Assembly: GCF_964204645.1 (NCBI RefSeq)
Contig: NW_027437480.1
Location: 1 to 53,062 of the forward strand
Direction: 5' to 3'
DNA: 53,062 bases
Origin: Tubulanus polymorphus
Lineage: Eukaryota; Nemertea; Palaeonemertea; Tubulaniformes; Tubulanidae
This document shows, piece after piece, positions 1-11,514 of this stretch. A program made the position numbers and the translations under genes. Under the pieces are notes generated by a model, which worked only from the letters and a program-made list of their open reading frames with translations, did not search any database and was not told the DNA's origin. Every line of letters starts with the position of its first letter. Within the stretch, counting starts at the first letter, position 1.

Positions 1-58
1 CTAGTGAAATGTTCGATATAAACGACTACGATGCCCCCTGGTGGCGGTCGTCGCTATT

Positions 59-1207
59 ATGGATCATTACGGAAAAACTCGCGATGACGTCATCATCGAT
101 CAGCCGTCGCAGCCGACGACAGTTGAAGATAACGCTGTCGCCATAGTGATTAAACTGACTTCCCTGTTGGTGATTATTTTGATAAGTGTTGCCGGTAACA
201 CGTGGATTATCTTTATAATTGTTCGCAATATCAAGTTTCGCCGTCTGCCATATTACTACGCCATCAATTTGGCCATTGCCGATTCCATGCGCGCCGTTTT
301 CTGTCTACCGGTTTCCATGGCAACTATAATGGAAGGCTCAACGTGGAAGTACGGTGTAATTGGTTGTCGATTATTTGCGTCTGTAAACGTGTTATTCACG
401 TTCTGTTGTATTTATACTTTATTCGCGCTTTCTGTTGATCGCTATACCTGTAATATCTACCATAGATATTACACTCGCACTATGACGTCACCGATCGCTA
501 GTTCTATATCTATTACTGTCATCTGGTGCAGCGCTTTCTTCACCGCACTGCCACCTATATTCGGGGTGGGAACCTATAGTTATATACCCCTGGAAGCGCA
601 ATGTACACTGGAGTATCGATACTACAGGAATAACGATACTCTTGGATTTATGTTGATTTCTGTGATTACACTCGGAACTATCTTAACGGTTTATTCGAGG
701 GTTTTTGTTTTTATGCGCGCGCATCGCAGAATGAGACCGGTACTATACACCCCTGCATCGAGTAGAGACTGGACATTTTTTGGACCGGGAGCCACCGGTC
801 AGGCTTTAGCTAATTGGATGAACGGGTTCGCTTCCGGTCCACCACATCCAGCTGTATTAGGACTCAGGAGCCAATCAAATCTCTCCAGTCGACTTCATAG
901 TTTAAACAAACACCACCAGGGGGAGCGACTTACCCGATTATTTTTAGTAATCACGTTATGTTACGTAGTTTTATGGACTCCTTACGTCATCATGCAATTC
1001 TGGAATATGTTCGATATACAGAGACTAACGCCACCTATATTAGTCACATGTTCCACGTGGTTGACGTACATACAATTAATGTGTAACCCTGTTATACATG
1101 TTTTATTGAATAGCGCTTTCAGACAAGTCGCGCTTCCCTTTCGCAGGCGGCGCCACCGTCGCCGTCAAAATCAGCGTTACATTCTCGAAAAAACAATACG
1201 CGACTGA
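59..1207 (+). CDS. SREB-like orphan class A GPCR (GPR27/GPR85/GPR173 type)
   Basis: This is a seven-transmembrane receptor of about 382 aa, apparently in one exon. The start is the first ATG at 59: the frame has stops at 2-7, and the reading frame between them and 59 has no ATG. Counting from this ATG, TM1 carries the G-N pair near 46-47, TM2 has LAIAD near 71-75, TM3 has a conserved Cys near 103 and an SVDRY motif near 125-129, and TM6 has WTPYV. TM7 has NPVIH in place of NPxxY. The third intracellular loop contains GPGATGQALANW, which closely resembles the GPGA-GQA-ANW signature of vertebrate GPR85/GPR173 and is the basis for the SREB call. The C-tail is very basic. The receptor should sit in the plasma membrane; vertebrate SREB receptors are brain-enriched orphans with no agreed ligand. 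A divergent peptide receptor is the main alternative, but the loop motif argues against it. Confidence 0.82.
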   Translation: MDHYGKTRDDVIIDQPSQPTTVEDNAVAIVIKLTSLLVIILISVAGNTWIIFIIVRNIKFRRLPYYYAINLAIADSMRAVFCLPVSMATIMEGSTWKYGVIGCRLFASVNVLFTFCCIYTLFALSVDRYTCNIYHRYYTRTMTSPIASSISITVIWCSAFFTALPPIFGVGTYSYIPLEAQCTLEYRYYRNNDTLGFMLISVITLGTILTVYSRVFVFMRAHRRMRPVLYTPASSRDWTFFGPGATGQALANWMNGFASGPPHPAVLGLRSQSNLSSRLHSLNKHHQGERLTRLFLVITLCYVVLWTPYVIMQFWNMFDIQRLTPPILVTCSTWLTYIQLMCNPVIHVLLNSAFRQVALPFRRRRHRRRQNQRYILEKTIRD

Positions 1208-1328
1208 TCAGAGAAATAATTATCGATAACTGATTAATTTTACAATTTTACTGATCAGAGAAATAATTATCGATAACTGATTAATTCTACAATTTTACTG
1301 GTCAGTGAAATAATTATCGATAACTGTA
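1203..1328. repeat. 48-bp tandem repeat, about 2.6 copies, over the GPCR stop codon
   Basis: Three successive copies of a unit beginning ACTGATCAGAGAAATAATTA are visible at 1203, 1251 and 1299, the last one shortened. The first copy begins at the receptor stop codon, so the repeat forms the proximal 3' UTR. Confidence 0.85.
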
Positions 1329-1448
1329 TTGTATAGTAATTTGTTGGACACCCTGTAGAATTACAACAGATTACTAGATTTTGCGGTGCTGGGTTAATCA
1401 TTTATACGTGTCGCCATTTTGTGGTTTTATAAATCGTTGTCAGTGCGA

Positions 1449-1454
1449 AATAAA
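1449..1454 (+). terminator. Polyadenylation signal AATAAA for the SREB-like GPCR
   Basis: A canonical AATAAA lies in GCGAAATAAAGAAAC about 240 bp after the receptor stop codon, a sensible 3' UTR length. Confidence 0.55.
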
Positions 1455-2339
1455 GAAACAAGATCTAAATGGCTCGTTATTGCATCTTATCAAACTCGGA
1501 GTTGGGGAGTGTAGGGGAGAATGATTCCTCAAGTTCCACAAAAACAATCAGTAAAACAGAAAATAAATCTCACAGTTAATTATTTAGACAATTTTGTGAA
1601 AGTGGGCACCTGACTGGTCACCTGTCACCGCGAAGGGTCACCAAACAAACTGACAAACTCAGTCAGTCACAACTGATCTATTGTCTAGTGGTTAGCATGC
1701 TCTGCTCGTAGGTTTCTAGTCTTGGCTAGGTTAAGGGTTAGCATCTTAGGGTTAGATATTCATGCACTCTTCATTTCCATAGGGGCCGCCATTTAGAATT
1801 CATTTAAAAAAACTTGAAGGTTATCATATCTGCCACCAGATGTCACCATAGTATGCCCATATGTCTCCCTATGAGCTTTCTGAGTGACTTTTTAAATTTG
1901 TCCGTGATACTGAATGGTGTCAGGGGGTCAAAGTGGCTGGGACAAATATGACCCCATGATTCTCTTGGGTAATAATAAAATATAGACTCATTATTATTAA
2001 CATATTTTACATCTTTCTTTCCTGAATTCAATAGAGAGACCTAATTATCATTTGTTTTTAAAGTCTAGTCACCTGAAACCACCACTAGTTCACTGATATA
2101 GCGTGACTCAAATATACAAAGTTCTACTATTTCTCGCATATACAAATCTATTCTATTGGAGACTAGTGAATAAAAAGTATTTCAGAAAGTTTCTTGCATG
2201 ACAATTTCCTGAACAGTGTAGATGGGTGTTACCACATGTAGATAGATAATAGCAGGCTAGCGTATCACATGCGTTATTGCACCATTGAAGAGAGTTGAAC
2301 GCGGTCTGAAGTATCTCTTGTTATTTCACTGGGAGCTGA
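1455..2339. other. Intergenic DNA without a recognised gene
   Basis: This is AT-rich spacer between the two receptor loci. I see no conserved protein, RNA gene or mobile element. A 62-codon minus-strand open frame at 1843-2031 has no recognisable content and is taken as chance. Confidence 0.6.
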
Positions 2340-2536
<197 letters not shown>

Positions 2537-2593
2537 AAATGCTATGAATTTCACATCTCAACTCACATCCACCACCACGACTGAGTCTCATCA

Positions 2594-3573
2594 ATGTGTT
2601 TTACCACCAGATCGATGGGATCACGTGTTTCTATTGTTATATTCAGAAGGATCGGTCGTTCCACTTATCAAACTATTATAATTCTTGCCTGGTTTGATTT
2701 ACTGTTTCTTGTTTCAGTGTTTCTTCTTTATCCGTTTCGTATACTTGTTATCCAGATCACCAGGACCACTGAATTAAGCACACTCTGGCTTATTGATGAT
2801 TGGTATTTTGGATACGAAATCATAATATGGGTGCTACCATTATTCTATACATTTCAAACTGCCAGAAATTGGACCGTTGTGATTGTTACTGGCCGCATTA
2901 TTTTCCACTTTATTTACCCGGAAGGGCCACACATCCTTGCGCAAGGGATTATTCACAATGGGAGCTTTTGGAGCCACAACAACTAGAACTCCGTTTAAAT
3001 ATAATTCTGCTCTTGCGGATTACATCACTTTTAATACCCACATCTTCTTGACTGTAATTGTTCCTTTTAGTGTCTTGATAGTGTTAAATCTGACTTTATT
3101 TGGAGTCATGATATACAGAAAACGAAATCAAAAGAAACAATTTCACACGGACACAGCGGCGACCAGTGAGAAAACTCAAAATACATCCGCTGAATTTAAA
3201 ATATTAAGAATGGTTCTCATGATTGTATTGATGTATTTTATATTTGAAATACCGGCATCTTTAGATCGTGTCTCGCAAATCGATATATGACGTCATGCGC
3301 AACAGCGCCAGTAATGAAATCACGCTTCGTGAGGCCAGGGGGCTAGGGTGGAAGCGAGTTCGGGAGTGATACCGGACCCCTGGCAACCGAGGATGATACG
3401 GATTACGCTTTGGTTTATCTGAAGATGAAAAAATGGTCATGCGTAAAGTAGGAATTCTGCTCAGTGTTTTTGACTCATCCGCAAATTTCTTTATTTATTG
3501 CGCAACGAATAAAACATTTAGAAAAACAGCTAAACAAGTTTTACTTATCAATTATTTGTGTGATTCACAGTAG
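2594..3573 (+). pseudogene. Broken class A peptide-receptor-like GPCR
   Basis: Fragments of one receptor occur in order but in three different frames. The first (from 2594) gives TM2-TM3-like sequence with LFLVSVFLLYPFR and TARNWTVVIVT, typical of FMRFamide/peptide-type receptors near the third helix. The second (about 2883-3290) gives TM4-TM6 including FNTHIFLTVIVPF, IYRKRNQKK and FKILRMVLMIVLMY, and ends in a stop. The third (about 3397-3573) gives the end of TM7 and helix 8 with SSANFFIYCATNKTFRKT. TM1 and the start are missing and replaced by the CTG tract. No GT-AG pair obviously joins the pieces, and the first break falls exactly at the DRY-region position, so frameshifts are more likely than introns. 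An AATAAA follows at 3593. It could still be a recently decayed or mis-assembled gene. Confidence 0.75.
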
Positions 3574-3592
3574 AATTATCATATGCTGGGAC

Positions 3593-3598
3593 AATAAA
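3593..3598 (+). terminator. Polyadenylation signal of the broken GPCR
   Basis: AATAAA lies 20 bp after the last receptor-like codon, suggesting the original 3' end of the locus is retained. Confidence 0.4.
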
Positions 3599-4325
3599 GA
3601 TAAAAGAATTTCGCTGTGACGACCAGTCTTTCCATAAGCGGCTTGTGATCACTTCAACACTTTGATTCAAAAATAAAACAAATATGTGTCGAGAAAATGG
3701 AAATAAATCAGTTTACGGTGGAACCTCGCAGTGACGACCTCACGGAACTCGTCAATATCGCTTCTTACAAACGCAATAAATGCAGCTAAAATACCTCTAA
3801 TAACCGACATATTTAGTTACTTAATATGAACCGGGGCGACCTTGACCGGATCACAACATTTGCCGGTCATGTTTCATTTTTTGACGTAATATAGTAAATA
3901 TCATGCTAAATTTCCTATTCAAACTAGTATCATCTTGGCGTCTTGGTGTGTTTCTCCTTCCGCCGGCACTGCTTATAATCGTGGAGCTTGGGGTCCTCTC
4001 CAGAAAATTTCTCGTGCAAGCAGGCCCGTTCTGGTGCAATCTGAGGCCGATAGGTAGACTGGGCCTAATTTGGATGTATCGATGTTATTTTGCTATGCAG
4101 ACCATGTGCTGACGCTTCGTCGTCGTTTGAAAATTCAAGAGGAGGTTGCGTTCCGAACTACCGTACCAAACGCAACCCCCCCCCCGTATATGGTTCCACG
4201 GCGCACAAAAGCCCAGTGGTGGTTAACGTGAAACAAGCAGAAAAAGTATAATTTACCCGAAATAATAAGACGCGCGCGGTTGTAAATATTGCGGCTTCTC
4301 TCAAGAACGCAAACCCGATAATGCG

Positions 4326-4362
4326 TAGACTGGTTCCCTGTCGTGTGCCGGTAACCAGTCTA
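4326..4362. repeat. Palindromic GACTGGTT element, copy A
   Basis: A perfect 10-bp inverted repeat, TAGACTGGTT against AACCAGTCTA, encloses a 17-bp loop. The same core recurs at 4506-4577 and twice in each retroelement unit of this window. Confidence 0.75.
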
Positions 4363-4505
4363 CGGTGCCTCCTTTTTCAAACGGGTTTCAAACCTGAAAT
4401 GAGATTTTTTATAGGGCCTTTGTAAATGTTAGCAATTTATTCAGGGTTTTGTGATGAATATACCTTCTATTTCGTTTCTTTCATAGAATTTGTTTGTAGA
4501 AATAT

Positions 4506-4577
4506 TAGACTGGTTGCCGGTCTCTACCGTCTGACTGCGAATGCAGGTGGCGCAGAATTTGACAGGCGACCAGTCTA
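4506..4577. repeat. Palindromic GACTGGTT element, copy B
   Basis: The ends TAGACTGGTTGCCGGTC and GACAGGCGACCAGTCTA pair over about 17 bp with few mismatches, around a 38-bp middle. It is longer than copy A but has the same terminal core. Confidence 0.7.
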
Positions 4578-4689
4578 TAGAAATATATGTCATCATCAAT
4601 TTTGATTCGCGCGACTTCGCAAGGTCGTCAATATCGGGGATTCCCTAAAAATGCGGGAATACCCCTCAGCTTAAAAGAAAGCGAACGAA

Positions 4690-7600
4690 ATGGCGACCAC
4701 AAAGTCAGATTTCCTGACAGTAAAGAAGAAATTAAAGGACTGGGAAAATAAATTCTCTTTAGAAAATAAAGTTAAACCAAGAAAAGTATGAAAAACATCG
4801 ATTTTAAAACCGGTTTTTGATTCCATCTTTAGATTTGTAGTACTTAGTAGTAGTACTGTTGTAGAAATCGCTCCTTTTTCAGCTACTTACTACTACCCCT
4901 CACTGTTGTCAAAACCCCCTGTCCATCATCTTCTCAGACCCTGTCCCTTAATCTGTCTCTCAGTCTCATCTGACCTGCCCTCAGTCACGTTGTCTACCCA
5001 CACCCTGCATCACCACACTACTCTCCGCATTGCTGCAGCTGTAACCCTCTCACATTTACTGTTTTCATTTTATTCAGGAGGACATAAAAAATGCACCAAC
5101 AGATATAAAAGGTGTGTACCATTATGTATTTGTAGGGTATATATTAGGGAGGGGTGATATTGGCAGCATAGAGGGTGTCATCAGGAGTGGGGCGGCGAGA
5201 GGGGGGGGGTGGGGGATATAAAGAGAGAGGAGAGTGTTTAATGTGTTTTGATGTTATTTTGTTGTAGATTTGTACCGTCGTTTTAATGAGTTAAAGAAAT
5301 CTCATGAACAAATACAGCAAAAACAGCAGGTACAACAAACCTGGGTCTAATGAGAGGTCACTAACCTCCTCCTGGGTCTAATGAGGAGAGGTCAATGACC
5401 TCCTCCTGGGTCTAATGAGAGGTCACTGACCTCCCCTTGGGTCTAATGAGGAGAGGTCACTGATCTCCTGGGTCTAATGAGGAGAGGTCACTGACCTCCT
5501 CCTGGTTCTAAATTGAAATAATTTTGATTTATATTTTAGGATGATTTGTGGAATTCAGCGAATCAAAAACAATCTCCAGTCACAGCCACAGGAGCAGCTC
5601 ACACAGGAGCAGCAGCTCGAGGAGCAGCTCGAGGAGCAGCTCGAGGAGCAGCTCGAGGAGCAGCAGCTGCAGCTTCATTCTCTGAAAAACTACGCAAAAA
5701 TCTCATGAAAGTATCACTGGCTAATTCTACTGGGAAGGTGTGATATTTTTACAATCCAGGGGCCAGTTGCACAGTTGTGACTTAAGTCCAAAAGTGGTCT
5801 TAAATCTTGAGACTGGTCTTAAGTTGTTAGATTGGCTATAGAACTAAGTTGGTCTTAGACTGGTCTTAAGTCTAAGCCATGACTATGGAACCAGCCACAG
5901 GGGTCGGTTGCATAGTCAGGGCTTAGACTTAAGACCAACTTAGTTCTAACCCTAGGACCAATCTAAAGATTTAAGACCACTTTTGGTCTTAAGTCTTGAT
6001 TATGTAACCGGCCCCAGAGGTCTCTAGTGTGGTGGTGATGGTTTGAATAAAATGATCTCTTGTTTTTTTTCAGATAAAGAAAACTTGCATGAAATTATCG
6101 AAAAAAGAGAATGAGGAGAATAAAGATGAAATGGAGAATGATTTCGCTGCAGAGGCAACACTGAAAAGTAATGATGATATTTTTAAGAAAGCTCTAAGTT
6201 TAAGTAAAAAGACTGAAATCCATCAAAAAATTGCAACTCAAGAGAAAGATGTGATCAGTTACAAACGCAATGAGGCTGATCAACTTTTAAAAACTATTCA
6301 AATTATTTCTGGTAATAAAACAGAAGTTTGTGTTCCGAGCAGTTTAACACAACACTGTGACATACAACTTATACCACCGCAAACTGAGAGTACACGAGTA
6401 CCACCGCAAACTGAGAGTACACGAGTACCACCGCAAACTGAGAGTACACGAGTACCACCGCAAACTGAGAGTACACGAGTACCACAGCAAACTGAGAGTA
6501 CACGAGTACCACAGCAAACTGAGAGTACACGAGTACCACAGCAAACTGAGAGTACACGAGTACCACCGCAAACTGAGAGTACACGAGTACCACAGCAAAC
6601 TGAGAGTACACGAGTACCACAGCAAACTGAGAGTACACGAGTACCACAGCAAACTGAGAGTACACGAGTACCACCGCAAACTGAGAGTACACGAGTACCA
6701 CAGCAAACTGAGAGTACACGAGTACCACCGCAAACTGAGAGTACACGAGTACCACAGCAAACTGAGAGTACACGAGTACCACCGCAAACTGAGAGTACAC
6801 GAGTACCACAGCAAACTGACAGAGTACCACCGCAAAGTGAGAGTTTAAGTGAATCTAAAAGTACAATCAGTGAAATTCTGTCCATTGAATCAAGCCAACC
6901 AGGAAATTGTCATACTAATTATGAAATAAATCAGTTAAAAACACAGGTAGATGATTACGACGTTCCTGATGGATTCTGGGAAGATGAATTCCCAGCCGCG
7001 AGTTCAGAAAATAAACAGAAAACTTTCCTGGCAGAACAGCTCATAAACAGCATGAAACTAGATACTAAAACTGACAATGAGAGGAAGGAGGAAAGCTTTA
7101 TTAAACGTGGTCAGAGAAAGAGGAAAGCTGTGAGTGGAAGTAAAGAGGAAAGAGTTCAGAAAAGACAACGGAAGAGAACGTTAGATGAAAGTGAAGATGA
7201 TCAACAGGAAGTTGTCTGGAATAATGAGGTAAAATTGTCATTTGTATTTTCAGATTTTTCATCCATTGTTGGTAATTAATCAATAACTCTTTGCTGCTGC
7301 TGCTGCTGCTGCTGCTATTTACAGGAGATGGAATATGAAACGGAGGAGGAGTCATTAGCTGTCAATCATATTGATTCATCTGCCAATCAAATGACTTCAT
7401 CAAATACAAGCAGAAAATCGAACAATAAAAAGTCAGTATTTGTTGACATTTTATTTGATTTCAGGTTTTAGTTGTTTTAATAAGTTGTTTATTTTAGGAT
7501 GAATGATAATTTTGTGCGTTTAAATATGAAACTGAAAACGTATCGAAGGAAAGGTCAATCAATAACTGGATCGAAATATAAACGACAACAATGGAAGAAT

Positions 7601-10600
7601 CGTATGAAAGCAAGAAGTAATGATTTCGGTCGCGATAAATGTTTTAAATGCGGTGAATCGGGACATTGGGCGAATAAATGTACGAATCAACGTAAAAAAC
7701 AGAAAGAGGAAGATGAGGAGGATTTAGAGAATGAACAGCCGTTTAAAGATGAAGATTTCCTTTCATTAAGAGATACTGCTTTAATGGTCGCAGGAGTTCA
7801 ATCTGCTTCAGGATCAGGAGTTCAAACAACTACTGGAGCTACATCAGGAGTTCAATCAGGTAATTCTTTATTTGTGATGAAAAAAATTATTAAAAAATTG
7901 GATTAATTTTTGAATTCATTAGAAATTGATTTTACCAGAAGAAAACAAAAAACCAGGGACTGATGCGGAATCAGCTGATGTGGAACCTTCTGTTGTGGAA
8001 CCTGCTGTTGTGGAACGAGGTGATGTGGAACTGGATGAAGATGACATTGAAGATTATATTATTAGAACAAAGTTCATAAATCAGAAACCACCGGAGCCTG
8101 TAAAACCACTTTATCCACTTAATGAGCTCGGAGAAATACAAGGTACAATTTACATCATCACTTAACTAATTACAATGTTATTCAACTAGATTCGATGTAA
8201 TTTAACTAGATTCGATGTAATTTAACTAGATTCGATGTAATTTAACTATTTTCAGTTCCTATGAAAGAAGTGAAGCGAGTATTGAATCAGTTTGGATTTG
8301 ATTCATTCCGTCCCGGTCAGGAAGAGGCAGTTAAGAGAATCCTATCAGGTTTATCCACCCTCGTTGTTTTATCCACTGGAGCGGGTAAATCACTGTGTTA
8401 TCAGTTACCCGCCTACATGTACGCCACCTATACACAATCTATTACACTAGTCATTTCACCACTAGTTTCATTGATGGAGGATCAGGTAATTCACCTGCAC
8501 GCCACCTGGTGGTCGACATTCATATTCATATATTTGATTCTTATATGTATGTTTATATATACTATAGGTGACAGGTCTGCCCCCTGGTGTTAACGGCGCG
8601 TGTTTACACACTAATATGACTCCCGCTCAACGTGAGAAAGTAGTGAATAATCTAAAAGAAGGAAATATCCATTTTTTACTGTTATCCCCGGAGGCGCTAG
8701 TCGGAGGAGGAAGTCGTAGTTCTGGATGTTTACCTCCGTTCTCTCAGTTACCTCCGATTGCATTCGCTTGTATCGATGAAGCTCATTGCGTGTCTGAATG
8801 GTCGCATCATTTCCGTCCGTCTTATCTAAGAGTGTGTCGGGTAATTACTTACACAACGGTTCCACAGTTCCACAGTTTTCCACTCTTCTCTTTCTAATGT
8901 ATTATTATATTACAGGTATTGAAGGAAAGATTAGGCGTGAATTGTATTCTAGGATTAACTGCTACTGCTACGTTAACTACCGCCGCTAGTGTCGCTCAAC
9001 ATTTAGGAATAGTTAATTATGAACGGTCTATGATTCGAGGGGCTCCGGTTCCGTTAAATCTGACTCTATCGGTTTCTAGAGACGAGGATAAAGAACAGGT
9101 AACTACACCATCACATCTTTAACTGTTACTAGGGTCGTGGTCAGATTTATAAATAGTGTTTATTTATTACAGGCTTTATTAAATCTGTTACAAGGTGAAA
9201 GATTTACGTCATGTGACTCAATAATTATATATTGTACACGAAGAGAACAGACGGAGCGCCTAGCAACCGTTATTAGAACGTGTTTAAAAGATCTTCCATC
9301 TACACAGAAAGAAATGGACGTTAAAACTAAAACCAAAACTAAGAACAAGAAAAGTAAGAATAATAGTGAATTTACACTGATTCACCGCTGCTGCTGCTGC
9401 TGCTGTTGTAGGTAGCTGCTGCTGCTGCTATAGGTAGCTGTAATGTTTGTATTGTTTTATATAATCAGGTAAAGGTGACTGGTACGCTGAGAGTTATCAC
9501 GCTGGAATGCCAGCCCCTCGCAGACGACGCATTCAAAATTCATTCATGTCCGGTAAATTACGTATCGTCGTGGCAACAGTAGCGTTTGGAATGGGTTTAG
9601 ATAAACCGGATGTTCGAGCCGTTATTCATTACAACATGCCGAAAAGTTTTGAAAGTTACGTTCAAGAGATCGGTCGCGCCGGTCGTGATGGTAACACTTC
9701 TCATTGTCACGTATTCTTAGATCCGCAGGTAATTATTGATTCGAGTCTCTACGGTATTAAACTGATTGCGATGTTATTAAACTGATTGTGAGATTGTGAT
9801 TGTTATTTATAGGGTGATGATATGTGTGAATTGAAGCGTCATACATATGCTAACACTGTCGATAGATACACGATTAAAAAACTACTGAAACACGTTTTTC
9901 CACCTTGTTCCTGCCATCGCAAACATTCTACTGCCGATACTGAAAGGTCGTGTCAAGGTCATGAAAGAGCTATACCTATTGATAAAACAGTTCAACAGTT
10001 AGATATGAAATCAGAAGGTGAATAAGAATCTATCTTCAGTATGCTGTTGTGTTATTTTAGAAGTTTTACGGTATAATCGTTTGATTTATTAGGTATCAGT
10101 ACGCTGTTGTGTTATTTTAGAAGTTTTACGGTATAATCGTTTGATTTATTAGGTATCAGTACGCTGTTGTGTTATTTAGAATTACATTCTAAACAATGGA
10201 TCGATAATCTACAACCTGTTTACGGTATTTGTTCTTTAAAGTGTTACGGAGGAGTTCAACTTTTCCGTCAAATCGCTAAAAAGGTTTGTTATCAAAATAT
10301 ATCACTGTTGTCTTTATGAATGTGAGTATGTATATATGAGACTGTAGTCGCCCCCTGGTGTTGTATATTTGTAGTGTCCCCCGGTTGCTGCGGCGATAGC
10401 TATAGATAAGAAACGAGGAGTCAGCCACGTTAAGAGCAGCGGAATAGAATTTGAAGTGGTTCGAGTCAGTGATAAAATGGGTTGGGATTCAGGATTAGTG
10501 AAACGACAACTGAAAAACTTACAGTGGAATCAAACTGGTAAAATATCCATCAATATTCATCAATATCCATCAATATTGGTGAATATCTTTCAATATCCAT

Positions 10601-11478
10601 CGATATTCATCAGTATTCATAAATATTCTTTGATATTGATGAATATCTTTCGATATTAATCAATATCCTTCAATATCTACTGATACTAGTTTTGAAGTGG
10701 TTGTTATAACAAAAACTGGTATAATGATTAATTGGATAAAACCAATTTTATCTCAAGACAATTAATTATCTTCATACCAGATATAACGAGTAACCCTGAC
10801 CCTAACGAGTAACCCTAACTCTAAAGAGTAACCCTAACGAGTAACCCTGATCCTAACGAGTAACCCTGACCCTAACGAGTAACCCTGACCCCAACGAGCT
10901 ATCATCCGACATAACAAACTATGTAGTGTAATAGTGGTTTAACAACTTTGTATTTTATAGAATCTGGATATCGTAAAAGTGGAGTGATAGTTGAATTCAC
11001 TGATCTCAGCTATCACCTACGTTCACCGGGAGATTTAAACGATGATGAGTTAGATGAAATATTACAGTTTCTCGACGGTCGAGTTCAAATGCAAGAAAAA
11101 ACTGAAATCGATCAATTACAAAAAATACACGCAGCGTTCAAAAGGTATTTTGACTCACCTGCAGCAGGTCGCTTCATATTTATCTCCTCACATGTCGCAG
11201 GTCGCTTCATCTTTACCTCCTCACATGCCGCAGGTCGCTTCATCTTTACTGAAATAATGAAATGAATTGTATTTTACAGCATTTCATTTAAGAATTATTG
11301 GTTGTGTTCGGAAGATGTTGATATAAGTCGAAGCGATAAATTAAAACAGATTCTCATCGAATATTTCGAGAAACAGCCGGATATCGATATTTCACAAATC
11401 ACTAAATTATCATTCGCTCGAGAAATTGATGATTCACAACATACAAATATTTTAGATGAAAAGGTAATAATAATTTCA

Positions 11479-11514
<36 letters not shown>

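Larger units (their letters stand above)
3599..4689. other. Intergenic region upstream of RECQL4
   Basis: No coding sequence is recognised. The stretch contains a short C-run near 4179, two palindromic GACTGGTT elements (listed separately) and the presumed RECQL4 promoter just before 4690. I see no clear TATA box. Confidence 0.5.

Noticed and set aside
1-58. Start of the SREB-like GPCR at 41
   Set aside because: Position 41 is GTG. The first in-frame ATG is at 59.
6298-6885. Long minus-strand and alternate-frame ORFs over the RECQL4 exon 5 minisatellite
   Set aside because: A 27-bp period with no stop in several frames produces them automatically. The plus-strand frame fits the RECQL4 splice phases.
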